Assembly (NCBI GenBank): GCA_944323875.1
Contig: CALUUH010000002.1
Coordinates: 112,476-176,475 of the forward strand
Direction of reading: 5' to 3'
DNA from: Candidatus Gastranaerophilales bacterium
GTDB lineage: Bacteria > Cyanobacteriota > Vampirovibrionia > Gastranaerophilales > Gastranaerophilaceae
Length of the DNA stretch: 64,000 bases
Position numbers and translations under genes: made by a program
In this document: positions 8,669 to 18,147 of the stretch, piece by piece
Layout: each line of letters starts with the position of its first letter
Position numbering within the stretch: the stretch's first letter is position 1
Notes under the pieces: model-generated
The model's database searches: none
The model's input: only the letters and a program-made list of their open reading frames with translations
What the model was told of the DNA's origin: nothing

Positions 8669-10439
8669 AGGCTTCTTGCGGCACTTCTACGCGTCCTACG
8701 GATTTCATACGTTTTTTACCTTTTTTCTGTTTTTCTAAAAGTTTTCGTTTTCGGGAAATATCACCGCCATAGCATTTGTCGAGAACGTTTTTGCGCAATG
8801 CTTTAATATTTGTACGCGCAATAACACGTCCGCCAATGGCCGCCTGTATCGGAACTTCGAACAATTGACGCGGAATGATATCCTTTAATTTTGCTGTTAA
8901 TTTTTGGCCGATATAAAACGCGCTGTCAGCATGACAAATTACAGAAAGTGCATCAACAACTTCATTTGCAAGCAAAATATCAAGTTTAACCAGATTTGAG
9001 CGTTTGTAATCATGAAATTCGTAATCCATGCTTGCATAACCTTTAGAGCGGGATTTCAACTGGTCATAAAAATCGGTGATAACCTCACTCAACGGAATTT
9101 CATATTCTAAGCTTGCACGTATTTTATCAAGGTAAGACATATTTACAAATATACCGCGCTTAGTTTGTGCCAGATCCATCAGTGTGCCGACGTAATCATT
9201 CGGGGTTATTATCTGAACTTTTACATAAGGTTCTTCAATATAATCGCGAACCTGAGCCGGCGGAAGGTTCGCAGGGTTGTCAATTTCGACCATTTCGCCG
9301 TTTGTTTTATAAACTTTATAAACTACGGACGGTGCTGTTGTCACAAGAGAAAGGTTATACTCGCGTTCCAGTCTTTCCTGTGCTATTTCCATGTGCAGCA
9401 TGCCCAAAAATCCGCATCTAAACCCAAAACCGAGCGCGCTGGAGGTTTCAGGCTCAAAAGTTATACTGCTGTCATTAAGTTTCAGTTTTTCCAGAGCCTC
9501 TTTCAGATTGTGATAATCGTCATTATCAACCGGATACAGTCCGGAAAAGACCATAGGCAGAGCTTCTTTATAACCCGGAAGCGGTTCGGCCGCAGGGCTT
9601 TCAACATGTGTGATAGTATCTCCGACAAACCGTGTTAATTCTTTTATAGAGCCGGCAAAATAGCCTACATCCCCGCAAACAAGTTCTTCCACCTGAACTC
9701 TGTTAGGGGTTAAATAACCAAGTTCAACAATTTCATACTCTTTACCGGAGGCCATGAATTTAACCTTATCACCGAGTTTCATTTTGCCGTCGATGATTTT
9801 AAAGAAACACAGAGTACCAAGATACTGGTCATACGCACTGTCAAAAACAAGCGCGCGAAGCGGTTTATCAGATGTATCTTCCGGCGGCGGAATAAAGTCT
9901 ACCACAGCATCCAGCACTTCTTCAATCCCTATACCGGCTTTTGCACTGACAGGAATAGCCATTGATGCGTCAATACCAAGAACTTCTTCAATTTCTTCCC
10001 GCACGCGTTCAACATCAGCAGACGGAAGGTCAATTTTGTTTATAACAGGGATAATTTCAAGATTTTGTTCGGCCGCAAGGTAGACATTTGCAAGAGTCTG
10101 TGCCTCAACACCCTGTGTAGAATCAACAATAAGCAACGCGCCTTCGCAAGCCGCAAGAGAGCGTGAAACTTCGTAAGAAAAATCGACATGCCCCGGAGTA
10201 TCAATAAGGTTAAGAATGTAATTTTTGCCGTCTTTGCCTTTGTAGTTCATTCTTGCGGCGTTAAGTTTTATTGTAATACCGCGTTCGCGTTCAATATCCA
10301 TGGAATCAAGTATCTGATTTTGCATATCGCGCTGTGCAACAGTACCGGTATATTCCAACAATCTGTCAGCAAGAGTGGATTTACCGTGGTCAATGTGGGC
10401 AATGATACAAAAATTTCTTACATTTTCTCTATACTTCAT
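8637..10439 (-). CDS. lepA: Elongation factor 4 (LepA)
   Basis: 600 residues, full length. The GTPase motifs are AHIDHGKST (G1), DTPGHVDF (G3), NKIDLP (G4) and SAKAG (G5), followed by the EF-G-like domains and the LepA-specific C-terminus ending in a basic [16 protein letters not shown] stretch. LepA binds ribosomes and acts on stalled or mistranslocated complexes and initiation. The start chosen is [10 protein letters not shown]; 12 extra codons upstream are not conserved in LepA. Convergent overlap with the HTH gene. Confidence 0.97.
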   Translation of the reverse strand: MKYRENVRNFCIIAHIDHGKSTLADRLLEYTGTVAQRDMQNQILDSMDIERERGITIKLNAARMNYKGKDGKNYILNLIDTPGHVDFSYEVSRSLAACEGALLIVDSTQGVEAQTLANVYLAAEQNLEIIPVINKIDLPSADVERVREEIEEVLGIDASMAIPVSAKAGIGIEEVLDAVVDFIPPPEDTSDKPLRALVFDSAYDQYLGTLCFFKIIDGKMKLGDKVKFMASGKEYEIVELGYLTPNRVQVEELVCGDVGYFAGSIKELTRFVGDTITHVESPAAEPLPGYKEALPMVFSGLYPVDNDDYHNLKEALEKLKLNDSSITFEPETSSALGFGFRCGFLGMLHMEIAQERLEREYNLSLVTTAPSVVYKVYKTNGEMVEIDNPANLPPAQVRDYIEEPYVKVQIITPNDYVGTLMDLAQTKRGIFVNMSYLDKIRASLEYEIPLSEVITDFYDQLKSRSKGYASMDYEFHDYKRSNLVKLDILLANEVVDALSVICHADSAFYIGQKLTAKLKDIIPRQLFEVPIQAAIGGRVIARTNIKALRKNVLDKCYGGDISRKRKLLEKQKKGKKRMKSVGRVEVPQEAFMAVLSLDDE

Positions 10440-10664
10440 ACGATTATTATAGCATAAAAAGGCAGACTGTGACATAATGCGATAAAACAGCTGCTGAATC
10501 TTAATTTTTGGTTGAGCTACTCTTATTTTGTTTCAATAGTTAATATAATGGAATTATATTATGGAAAGTAACCGGTAATTTTAGAATTATAATGCAAAAA
10601 TTCTATACAATAAGTTAGCTATTAGGCTATAGAAAAAATTTTTCATTTATTTCATTTTAATATT

Positions 10665-11387
10665 ATGAAAAATTTATTTGTAATCTTAATATTAATTTTA
10701 ACGGCAATTCAGGTATATGCTGAGCCGTGCGAGGAAATACTTGCGCGTGAACACATGTTCGATGAAAAAGGCGCAATTAATAATCAGGTGCTTATAACCA
10801 ATCAAAGAAATATAATCTGTGAAGGCAATGCGTTTAAAATTCTTTTTGAATGCAAATTTTGGTCTGATTGCGTAAAAGCGGGCGACCGTGTGAATTTTGA
10901 TATACCGGAGGCTATTTATACACAGGAAGGTACATTGCTGATTCCTCCTTGTTCCAAAATTGTTGCGACCGTTATAAAAATCGAAAAACAACGCGTACCT
11001 AATAAAAATGCGCGTGTATATTTGAATTTTGAGTGCCTTGTTCTGCCTGACGGAACGACAGTTGCAATGTCTGCCAAACCCTGCACAAAAGACGGTTCAT
11101 TAAAAGAGGGCCCGTGGATGACTGCTGGAAAACTGTTTGCTTATACATTGGGGCTTGGAATTGTAGGTGCCGGTGCAGGTACAGGGTTTGCCTTTATTCC
11201 AAATCCGGCAAAGCTTGTCGTTGGTTATGCAATAGGTATTCCGGTCGGCACAACCGTTGGGTTAATAACAGGACTTATTACACCGGGGTTAAAATATCAT
11301 GCAAAGGCGGGCGAGGCTGTTACAATTATCCTTTGTGAAAGTCTGGAATTATGTAAACAGCCTGACTGCCCTTGTAATGGTAACTAA
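10665..11387 (+). CDS. Secreted or envelope protein with glycine-rich helices
   Basis: 240 residues with a signal peptide (residues 1-19, cleavage near VYA|EPC). Two hydrophobic, glycine-rich segments at about 160-180 and 185-208 resemble glycine-zipper membrane helices. The middle contains LLIPPCSKIVATVIKIEKQ and then an LPDG-containing strand pair. The same order (a PCGS/PPCS-type strand, then strands, then glycine-rich helices, then a VTI strand at the end) occurs in the C-terminus of the SLH protein at 23479-25515, so the two may share a domain. Cysteines are frequent, including CPCNGN at the C-terminus. Function unknown. Overlaps the convergent cupin gene by 4 bases. Confidence 0.65.
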   Translation: MKNLFVILILILTAIQVYAEPCEEILAREHMFDEKGAINNQVLITNQRNIICEGNAFKILFECKFWSDCVKAGDRVNFDIPEAIYTQEGTLLIPPCSKIVATVIKIEKQRVPNKNARVYLNFECLVLPDGTTVAMSAKPCTKDGSLKEGPWMTAGKLFAYTLGLGIVGAGAGTGFAFIPNPAKLVVGYAIGIPVGTTVGLITGLITPGLKYHAKAGEAVTIILCESLELCKQPDCPCNGN

Positions 11388-11689
11388 ATTTTAATCAATA
11401 AGAATTTGCTGTCATCAAGCGCAACAACCTTATGTTCCTTGTCTTTTTTAAACATTAATATTTCACCCTTTTCCACTTCAAATTTTTCGGCGTCAAAATG
11501 TAGTTCTATTTTACCGTCTAAAACAAATACGGCCGCATCACAGGTAGATGTGTGCGTGTCTATAATTTCATTTTTCTTTATTGCGATTATGGATAGACTG
11601 CTGTCATTATTTTTCATTAGGACTTTGCGCTGAAATTTTTCTTCCTCCAAATCAACTAACTTTTTAGCTTTTAAAACATTGTAGAACAT
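11384..11689 (-). CDS. Small cupin-domain protein
   Basis: 101 residues forming one cupin barrel, with EIIDTHTSTCDAAVFVLDG as cupin motif 1 and FEVEKGEILMF plus KEHKVVAL as motif 2. Motif 1 keeps one His (DTH), motif 2 keeps H-x-V; a metal site is possible but not complete. The site AGGAGG lies 7 bases before the ATG. Small cupins of this kind sense or bind small ligands; the substrate is unknown. Confidence 0.8.
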   Translation of the reverse strand: MFYNVLKAKKLVDLEEEKFQRKVLMKNNDSSLSIIAIKKNEIIDTHTSTCDAAVFVLDGKIELHFDAEKFEVEKGEILMFKKDKEHKVVALDDSKFLLIKI

Positions 11690-11880
11690 AATTTAACCTC
11701 CTTTTGTTTAATCAATTTGATTTAACCGTTAAAATATGCAAAATACATTCACCTGACCGGCCTGGGGTAATGTGTGTCGTATTTTATGTAAAAATTGCTT
11801 ACAAATATTAAGATGCCGTGAAAAATTATAGTAACTTTTGAATGGGTGTTATATTATAGTTTTTGTTGGTGAGAGTGATA

Positions 11881-12939
11881 ATGGTATTACCTGTTGAAAG
11901 TCAAAAACTTAATCTTGATTTGAATGATGATGTTATGTATTTTTCTGTTAACAGCAGACGTTATTTGGGTAACAAGTATAAGTTAACCGGATTTATAAAA
12001 CATTACATTGATTTGGAATGCGGAGTGTTTCAATCTTTTGCAGATTTGTTTGCCGGAACAGGAGCCGTTGCCGCCGGATTTTTAGACAAACATTTGGTTG
12101 TGAATGATATTTTGTACAGTAATTATGTTTGTAATCAGGCATGGTTCGGGGCGGAAAACTATTCCGGTGATAAAATTTCGGAGTATATCAAACAATACAA
12201 CAACATTAATCTCTTAGAAGATAATTATTTGTCAAAAAATTATGCGGAGACTTATTTTAGCCGGCAAAATTGCAGGAAAGCGGGCTTTATCCGTGAAGAT
12301 ATAGAAAATAATTACACAGCCGGTAAAATAAATCACAGAGAAAAATGCATTCTTATAACATCATTAATTTACGCGCTGGATAAAATCGCAAATACTTGCG
12401 GACATTATGAGGCCTATAGAAAAAACGGCAATTTAGATAAAAAATTACTCCTAAAGATGCCGCTAATTACCGGAACGAATATGGCAAACAAAATTTATAA
12501 TAAAGATGCAAATGAACTTGCCTCTGAAATAGCGGCCGATGTTGTTTATCTTGATCCGCCGTATAATTCAAGACAGTATTGTGATGCATATCATCTTTTG
12601 GAAAATATCGCCTGTTGGAAAAAGCCCGAAGTCTATGGTGTTGCCGGAAAAATGGACAGAACGTTATTGAAAAGTGAATATTGTACTGTTAATGCAAGGT
12701 ATGCTTTTGAGAACTTAATAAAATCCATTGATGCTAAATACATTGTATTATCTTACAATAATATGGCACAAAAAGGTGTCCGCAGATCTAACGCAAAAAT
12801 TCCGGATGAAGAAATAATAAGAATTTTACAGGAAAGAGGGAAAGTAAAAGTGTTTAAGCAGGAGTATAAGACATTTTCTACAGGTAAATCAAATATTGAA
12901 GCAAACGAAGAAAGATTGTTTATATGCAAATGTTCATAG
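11881..12939 (+). CDS. D12-class N6-adenine DNA methyltransferase (1 of 2)
   Basis: 352 residues from the ATG at 11881 (GGTGAGAG upstream). RRYLGNKYKL (residues 26-35) is the N-terminal motif X. FADLFAGTGAV (53-63) is motif I, which binds S-adenosylmethionine. VYLDPPYNSRQY, with DPPY at 225-228, is catalytic motif IV. The alpha-class order X-I-IV fits Dam/DpnM/FokI-type adenine methylases. The DPPYNSRQY variant is one I associate with methylases of Type II or IIS systems. It overlaps the second methylase by 16 bases, so the two are co-translated. I see no restriction endonuclease next to it. Confidence 0.88.
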   Translation: MVLPVESQKLNLDLNDDVMYFSVNSRRYLGNKYKLTGFIKHYIDLECGVFQSFADLFAGTGAVAAGFLDKHLVVNDILYSNYVCNQAWFGAENYSGDKISEYIKQYNNINLLEDNYLSKNYAETYFSRQNCRKAGFIREDIENNYTAGKINHREKCILITSLIYALDKIANTCGHYEAYRKNGNLDKKLLLKMPLITGTNMANKIYNKDANELASEIAADVVYLDPPYNSRQYCDAYHLLENIACWKKPEVYGVAGKMDRTLLKSEYCTVNARYAFENLIKSIDAKYIVLSYNNMAQKGVRRSNAKIPDEEIIRILQERGKVKVFKQEYKTFSTGKSNIEANEERLFICKCS

Positions 12940-13862
12940 ATGAAAAAACAGAATTTATTCAATCCCCGCTAAATTATACGGGCGGCAAATACAAACTGCT
13001 TCAGCAAATTCTGCCGTTATTTCCTAAAGATATTGATATTTTTGTTGATTTGTTCTGCGGCGGCTGTAATGTCGGAATAAATGTTCAAAGTGAAAAAGTG
13101 ATTTTGAATGACATTAACAAAAATCTGATAAAACTTTTTGAAACATTCCAATCGCTTGGTGAAAAAACTTTTGATTTAATTGATGAAATAATTTTGGAAT
13201 ACGACCTTTCTCAAAGTGCTCAATACGGCTTTGGTTATTATCATACGACAGGAACCAGAGGGTTGTCTTTTTACAATAAAGATAAATATTTGAAATTGAG
13301 AAATGATTTTAATAATGCAAAAGTTAAAGATACAAAGTATTATATAATGCTGTATGTTTTAATTGTGTATGCATTTAATAATCAAATACGTTTTAATCGG
13401 CAGGGTGAGTTTAATCTTCCGGCAGGCAAACGAGATTTTAATAATTCAATACGGCAGAAGTTAAGACGATTTATTGAAGCGCCGGCATGGGGCAAATGTG
13501 AATTTAGTAGTTATGACTTTCGAAATTTTGACATATCACGCCTGACAAAAGACAGCCTTGTATATGTTGATCCGCCGTATTTAATAACCTGTGCCTCTTA
13601 TACTGAAAAAGGCGGCTGGGGGAGCCGTGATGAATTAGATTTGCTTAAGTTTTTAGATAAATTACAGAACAAAGGTATTCGTTTTGCACTCTCAAATGTT
13701 CTCAGATGTAAGGGACAGGAAAATATTATTTTATCTGAGTGGCTTGCTGATAATGCAGATAAATACAAGATTATAAATTTAAAATCTAATTACAATTATG
13801 CCAGTTATAGTACAAAGTTCAAAAAATTTGTTACTAAAGAGATTTTGGTTCTGAACTATTAA
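12924..13862 (+). CDS. D12-class N6-adenine DNA methyltransferase (2 of 2)
   Basis: 312 residues. SPLNYTGGKYKL (14-25) is motif X, VDLFCGGCNVG (41-51) is motif I and DPPY (216-219) is motif IV, typical of the Dam family. It differs clearly from the neighbour at 11881, so the pair is not a recent duplication. An ATG two codons in (MFIDEK) is an alternative start. Paired alpha-class adenine methylases often modify the two strands of an asymmetric site; that is inference here. Next downstream is a TetR regulator, not an endonuclease. Confidence 0.9.
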   Translation: MQMFIDEKTEFIQSPLNYTGGKYKLLQQILPLFPKDIDIFVDLFCGGCNVGINVQSEKVILNDINKNLIKLFETFQSLGEKTFDLIDEIILEYDLSQSAQYGFGYYHTTGTRGLSFYNKDKYLKLRNDFNNAKVKDTKYYIMLYVLIVYAFNNQIRFNRQGEFNLPAGKRDFNNSIRQKLRRFIEAPAWGKCEFSSYDFRNFDISRLTKDSLVYVDPPYLITCASYTEKGGWGSRDELDLLKFLDKLQNKGIRFALSNVLRCKGQENIILSEWLADNADKYKIINLKSNYNYASYSTKFKKFVTKEILVLNY

Positions 13863-13891
13863 TTAAATTGTGAATAAAACATAATCAATTT

Positions 13892-13933
13892 TGACTTAAA
13901 GTCATTGACTTTTGGTCAACGATGTGCTATAAT
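13892..13933 (+). promoter_or_regulatory. Promoter with two palindromic operators upstream of the tetR-like gene
   Basis: TTGACT (13905-13910) and TATAAT (13928-13933) are 17 bases apart, a near-consensus sigma-70 promoter. Two perfect palindromes abut here: TGACT-TAA-AGTCA (13892-13904) and TTGAC-TTTTG-GTCAA (13905-13919). The second covers the -35 box. They are likely binding sites for the TetR protein encoded 24 bases downstream, giving autorepression. Confidence 0.7.
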
Positions 13934-13956
13934 GTATTATATAACAGGAGTGATAT

Positions 13957-14565
13957 ATGAATAAACGACAAACAGCAGCACTGGAAACAAAAAGAAAACT
14001 TATATCTACAGCCTTAGAACTGCTCAAAGAAAGCGGTTTTGATGCAATAAATGTAGAAGATATTACTAAAAAGGCCGGTGTAGCCAAGGGGACTTTTTAC
14101 ACATACTTTAAAAGAAAAGAAGATATTGTTCTGGATATCAGCCGTGTTCCGTTCGGTGAAATAGCCGACGAAGTTGAAAAAATGGCCGGCATGGAAATTA
14201 TTACAAAACTCACACATTATTTTCACAGATTTATGGAATGTGTTGAATCATGCGGCATAAACACATGCCGGCAATGGACAAAAGATGTTCTTAACCCGAA
14301 TAATGTGCCTGACAACAAGGATGGCCAAAAGTGGGCTTATGATTTTGAAATGCTGAAAGGCATTCTGGAAAATGCCGTAAAAAATGGAGAATTAAAAGAA
14401 AATACACCGGTAGAATTGTTAACGCACATTATAATATCCCAACTTTACGGAATGATGACCTGCTGGTGTATGTCTGATGGCAAGTTCGAACCGCTTGATT
14501 GGACGAACAAATTCTGTCAGGCACAGCTTGAAATAATTTTTAAACCTTATATTACTCAACAATAA
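13957..14565 (+). CDS. TetR/AcrR-family transcriptional regulator
   Basis: 202 residues. The N-terminal HTH spans about residues 10-58: ALELLKESGFDAINVEDITK followed by KAGVAKGTFYTYFKRKEDI, the classical TetR recognition helix. The C-terminal ligand domain is unassigned. The strong site AACAGGAG precedes the start. It is followed after 16 bases by an aldo/keto reductase, so the regulator probably controls that gene and itself from the palindromic promoter upstream. Confidence 0.92.
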   Translation: MNKRQTAALETKRKLISTALELLKESGFDAINVEDITKKAGVAKGTFYTYFKRKEDIVLDISRVPFGEIADEVEKMAGMEIITKLTHYFHRFMECVESCGINTCRQWTKDVLNPNNVPDNKDGQKWAYDFEMLKGILENAVKNGELKENTPVELLTHIIISQLYGMMTCWCMSDGKFEPLDWTNKFCQAQLEIIFKPYITQQ

Positions 14566-14581
14566 AAAGAAAGGAGAATTT

Positions 14582-15628
14582 ATGAAATACAGAAAACTAC
14601 GTGATATTGAAGTTTCAGCAGTCGGAATGGGCTGCATGGGTTTCAGCCACGGTTATGGCGCACTTCCGACAGAAGAAGAATCCATAAGATTAATACACAA
14701 AGCTTATGATCTTGGCTGTACATTATTTGATACGGCAGAAGCCTACGGCCCTTATGTAAACGAAGAGTTGGTCGGAAAAGCCGTTAAACCGTTCCGTGAT
14801 AAAATTATTCTTACAACAAAATTTGTACCTGTGTTCCAACCTGGACAGGAAATTCCGGAAGGTAAATTGAGTAAAAAAGGTGTTACGAACGCACTTAACG
14901 ACTCACTCAAAAGACTTCAGACAGATTACATTGATATTTATTATGAACACCGTGTTCCTTTAGACAGCAATGTAGAAGAAGTCGCAGGCTGGATGGGCGA
15001 ATTTATAAAAGAAGGAAAAATCCGTGCATGGGGTCAATCACAGTCAACAGAAGAACAGATAAGAAAAGCACATGCCGTTACACCTCTGACAGCAATTCAG
15101 AGCGAATATTCTATGATGGAAAGAATGTTTGAAAAAGACGTTATTCCGGCCTGTCAGGAATTAAATATCGGTTTTGTTGCATTTTCACCTATGGCTTCAG
15201 GATTTTTAAGCGGAAAATACAATAAAAACACAGAATACAAAGGCGACGATGTAAGACGTGTTATCACAAGATTTAATCCTGAAAACGTCGAGAAAAACCA
15301 GCCGCTTCTGGATTTGCTGCACGAAGTTGCAGACAAAAAGGGAATTACGCCGGCGCAAATTTCTCTTGCGTGGATGCTTCACAAATATCCGCATGTTGTT
15401 CCTATCCCTGGCATGAGGAAAGATGAACGTGTTATTGAAAATCTTGGTGCGGCTAATGTTGAATTGACTGATGAAGAATTTAACAACATCGAAACAGAAT
15501 TAAGTAAAATTACAATCTACGGAAACAGAACTGATGAAGATATTCATAAACTCGGTTCTGTAAAAGCTCGCGAGTTTACAAAACAATCGGAGAAAAATAC
15601 AACAAAACAGTTGCACAGGTTGCTTTGA
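14582..15628 (+). CDS. Aldo/keto reductase with altered C-terminus
   Basis: 348 residues. AKR landmarks are [12 protein letters not shown] near the N-terminus, the catalytic D-x(4)-Y in [10 protein letters not shown], a YYEHRV segment (the usual K-x-H region), and the NADPH-binding [16 protein letters not shown] near residue 280. These suggest an AKR13-like NADPH-dependent aldehyde or ketone reductase. AGAAAGGAG precedes the ATG. The last 15-20 residues (from about GSVKAREF) look non-native: they read, in the wrong frame, into the tail of a second reductase (15583-15822). The enzyme core is intact. Confidence 0.88.
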   Translation: MKYRKLRDIEVSAVGMGCMGFSHGYGALPTEEESIRLIHKAYDLGCTLFDTAEAYGPYVNEELVGKAVKPFRDKIILTTKFVPVFQPGQEIPEGKLSKKGVTNALNDSLKRLQTDYIDIYYEHRVPLDSNVEEVAGWMGEFIKEGKIRAWGQSQSTEEQIRKAHAVTPLTAIQSEYSMMERMFEKDVIPACQELNIGFVAFSPMASGFLSGKYNKNTEYKGDDVRRVITRFNPENVEKNQPLLDLLHEVADKKGITPAQISLAWMLHKYPHVVPIPGMRKDERVIENLGAANVELTDEEFNNIETELSKITIYGNRTDEDIHKLGSVKAREFTKQSEKNTTKQLHRLL

Positions 15629-15822
15629 GATTTTTAACTCAGGAAAATGTCATTGTTATTCCAAAATCTACGCACAAAGAAAGAATAAAAGAAAACTTTG
15701 AAATATTTGACTTTAAACTGTCTAATGATGATATGGAAACTTTAAGAGGACTGGACAAATGTGAAAGTCTTTTTGCAGATCATTACAGTCCTGAATTTGT
15801 AGAATATATAATTAATTACTAA
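15583..15822 (+). pseudogene. C-terminal remnant of a second aldo/keto reductase (AKR5-like)
   Basis: In a frame different from the preceding gene, 79 codons read [18 protein letters not shown], then [17 protein letters not shown] and [13 protein letters not shown]. This is the C-terminal third of 2,5-diketo-gluconate-reductase-type enzymes, including the IPKS cofactor site. The N-terminal two thirds, with the catalytic tetrad, are absent. A deletion probably fused two adjacent reductase genes. An internal TTG or ATG could only make a non-functional tail. Confidence 0.7.
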
Positions 15823-15835
15823 GTTAGATATAAAA

Positions 15836-15874
15836 AATAATCAGGCAATGCAAATATAAGATTGCCTGATTATT
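15836..15874 (+). terminator. Hairpin terminator after the reductase locus
   Basis: AATAATCAGGCAAT and its perfect complement (14-nt arms, 11-nt loop) lie 14 bases after the stop at 15822. The second arm ends in TTATTTATAG. Confidence 0.7.
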
Positions 15875-15949
15875 TATAGTTAATTTGCCTTAAATCCGAA
15901 ATTGTAAGCTCTGTTTAGTTGCTTAAGCTCTTAAGCTTGTTGAAAAAAA

Positions 15950-16297
15950 TTATCTTCTTCTAAATGGATTTTTCCAATGTATGTGATGCTTTTTTTCCGG
16001 TTTATTGTGTTTTTTGTGAAAAAACTTTATAGTTTTTCTATGCTTTTGTTTTGGCTTTACGTTGGATTTATGCTTGCGCATTTGAAATTTTTTGTGTTGC
16101 GGAGCTTTTTTAACCTTTTGTTTAGGTTTTTTATGTCTATTAACCTTTTGCGGACTATGTGAACGATGTCTTAATTCTTTATGCTGCATGTTACGTCCGT
16201 TATCCCGATGATGTGGTGCTGCCAGACAGTCTGCATTCAGGCCAATCCCAACAAATAACATACCTACAATTAAAAGTGATAAAATTTTTTTCTTCAT
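15950..16297 (-). CDS. Small secreted His/Lys-rich basic protein
   Basis: 115 residues. A signal peptide (about 1-27, ending CLA|APHH) is followed by a mature part made almost only of His, Lys, Arg, Gln and Pro, with repeated HKK/KPKQK patterns and no predictable fold. AGAGAGGTTAAGGT precedes the ATG. Such proteins may bind metals or nucleic acids or coat the cell surface; this is inference. No family recognised. Confidence 0.6.
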   Translation of the reverse strand: MKKKILSLLIVGMLFVGIGLNADCLAAPHHRDNGRNMQHKELRHRSHSPQKVNRHKKPKQKVKKAPQHKKFQMRKHKSNVKPKQKHRKTIKFFHKKHNKPEKKHHIHWKNPFRRR

Positions 16298-16434
16298 ACC
16301 TTAACCTCTCTTTTCCCCTGTTTAAACTCACTACATTATTATAACGAAAAATAGAAATAAAAGTTCATATTAACTCTCAAATTTAATTTGACAGATACAA
16401 AAGGTCTGTTGTTTTTACTTTGAAATTCCCTATT

Positions 16435-16464
16435 TTAAGCCGGTATTGAATAATACCGGCTTAA
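16435..16464 (-). terminator. Hairpin terminator
   Basis: TTAAGCCGGTATT and its complement form a 13-bp stem with a 4-nt loop, 24 bases after the stop at 16488 on the minus strand. The following tract TTAAAATAG is only moderately U-rich. Confidence 0.6.
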
Positions 16465-16487
16465 AAACGTCATTTCATATTAAATAT

Positions 16488-16925
16488 CTATTTTGAAAGT
16501 TCTTCAAACAAAAATCTCTCTTCTTTTTTATTATAAGAAATCTGATATTTTTTGTTTGGTTCAACATTCACCTCAATTTTTTGAGGATCATAAGTTGTTC
16601 TTACCCATTTATGCAAAATTCCGGGTCTTTGTGTTTCATATTGCAATTCCAGAATATTTTTACCAGGTGTAAGATAATACCCTCTTTTTATATAATCAAC
16701 AGAGATTTGTGGTCTTGCTTCATCATTAATTGTCAAACAGTTTAAAGTATTGGTAAATCCCAACGGGTGAAACTGACAATCTTTAATCACCATAACAGAA
16801 GCATCAGGGTTTTCGCTTTCAAATTTTTGTTTTGACTTTGAATGTACATACATTGCATACCCTTGATACAAAAAACTTAAAACAATTAAACCACCTACTA
16901 TAAGAATATACTGACTCATATCCAT
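16488..16925 (-). CDS. Single-pass membrane protein, unknown
   Basis: 145 residues. One N-terminal membrane helix (about 6-24) precedes a soluble domain of alternating strands (about 40-140), which looks like an all-beta domain exposed outside the membrane. AAGGAG lies 7 bases before the ATG at 16925. It follows the next upstream gene by 11 bases, so the two form an operon. No family recognised. Confidence 0.6.
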   Translation of the reverse strand: MDMSQYILIVGGLIVLSFLYQGYAMYVHSKSKQKFESENPDASVMVIKDCQFHPLGFTNTLNCLTINDEARPQISVDYIKRGYYLTPGKNILELQYETQRPGILHKWVRTTYDPQKIEVNVEPNKKYQISYNKKEERFLFEELSK

Positions 16926-16936
16926 TTTTTGTCTCC

Positions 16937-17398
16937 TTACTTTTTCACTGTCTCTACTTTTATTGGTTCAGTATTTTGATTTTTAGCACCCAATTCAGTC
17001 AATAGCTGTTCATAATCATCACCGCTTAAATTAGTGCAATCGATATAACTTTCCTGTCCTGATTCTTTATTTACATAATAAAGATCCTGATCATCAGCAT
17101 CTTTGGTATTTGAATATTTAGAATATTCAGACCAGAAGTATTGTTCAATAATGAACGCTTTTATGATTTTGCCAAATCTTTTAACTAAAAGCTGCCTGTC
17201 ATCTGTTAGTATAATAGAAATATTGTCGCAAAAATAAATTTTATACAGAAATGCCACGATTATAGCAAAAGCTGCGATAACGGATAAAAACAGACTATGA
17301 GTAAATCTATGTGCTAAATTTAAAACAAACCACCCTGCACATATTCCACAAGCTGTCCAGAATAACTGGTTAATCAATCGTCCCTTAAATTCTTTCAT
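16937..17398 (-). CDS. Two-helix membrane protein with PH-like domain, unknown
   Basis: 153 residues. Two membrane helices (about 10-30 and 35-53) are followed by DNISIILTDDRQLLVKRFGK and an alternating beta pattern like the small bacterial PH (YdbT/YcxB-type) domains. The tail is polar. Assignment to a PH fold is tentative. First gene of the two-gene unit with the protein at 16488. Confidence 0.55.
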   Translation of the reverse strand: MKEFKGRLINQLFWTACGICAGWFVLNLAHRFTHSLFLSVIAAFAIIVAFLYKIYFCDNISIILTDDRQLLVKRFGKIIKAFIIEQYFWSEYSKYSNTKDADDQDLYYVNKESGQESYIDCTNLSGDDYEQLLTELGAKNQNTEPIKVETVKK

Positions 17399-17514
17399 TC
17401 AAACTCCTAAAACTATCTAATTCCTTGTTCCAAGTATATAATAAACTATTAGAATAGTCAAATGGCAATAAAAAACAACATGATTGCCAGCCCTTTTTTA
17501 TTTACCTTGAATGC

Positions 17515-17770
17515 AATTGTCTTGGTCACTCACGTTTAACGGGTCTACGGACTTTCTTTTAAAGAAGCGATGCTTCTTCCAAAGAAAGCTCCTTCGCCCT
17601 CAGCTCGCTCCCGCTGTCTTGGATTTTCTTCACGCTCACAGAGTTTCGCATACGGAGCAGAGCTCCTGCCTGCTCTATCTGTTCGCTATCCGGACTAACT
17701 CGTTTCACTCGTGTCGTCCGTACGGAAATCCGCTCGAACGCTATTCGGCGTTCTCATCGCTACCCTACTA
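17515..17770 (+). repeat. Dispersed mosaic repeat, copy 1
   Basis: Markedly more GC-rich than its surroundings. It shares with the copies at 22.7 and 61.2 kb the order GTCTTGGATTT, TTCACGCTC, AGAGTTTCGC, a CTGCTC-to-CCGGA stretch and ATCCGCT, and with copies at 22.7 and 31.4 kb the word ACGGGTCTAC/AGACCCGT. It begins with a nested inverted repeat (CTTTCTTT...AAAGAAAG around AAGAAGC...GCTTCTT). Short open frames across it are probably not genes. It fills the gap between the 17398 gene and tRNA-Arg. Confidence 0.65.
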
Positions 17771-17778
17771 AATAAAAA

Positions 17779-17803
17779 AAGAACGGGATTAACCCGTCCT
17801 TTT
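17779..17803 (-). terminator. Terminator of tRNA-Arg
   Basis: GGACGGGTTAATCCCGTTC on the minus strand forms a hairpin followed by TTTTTTTATT, just downstream of the tRNA. Confidence 0.75.
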
Positions 17804-17808
17804 TTATT

Positions 17809-17882
<74 letters not shown>

Positions 17883-18147
17883 TTAGGATCCAGAGGGTCT
17901 AAACAGACTTTTGGTTTGTGGGGTATCTGTATATTCCCTCCATAATTCATATTAACATAAACATTTTTTATTGCAATATTTATACTTCGCTTTTTATATT
18001 TTCCGCTTAAAATCCCGCAAAATCCCCCTCCTTACACAACTTTAGCAACAAAATTCCCGCTTCTGCTTAACATTACATTTACCCTCACGTATGTTTAATA
18101 TATAATTCCCTTAGAAACTAATTAAATAAGAAAAGGAATAAGATATT

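Noticed and set aside
17515..17770. CRISPR array or open reading frames in the GC-rich repeat
   Set aside because: Repeats are dispersed and mosaic, not regularly spaced units, and the open frames on both strands reflect GC content.
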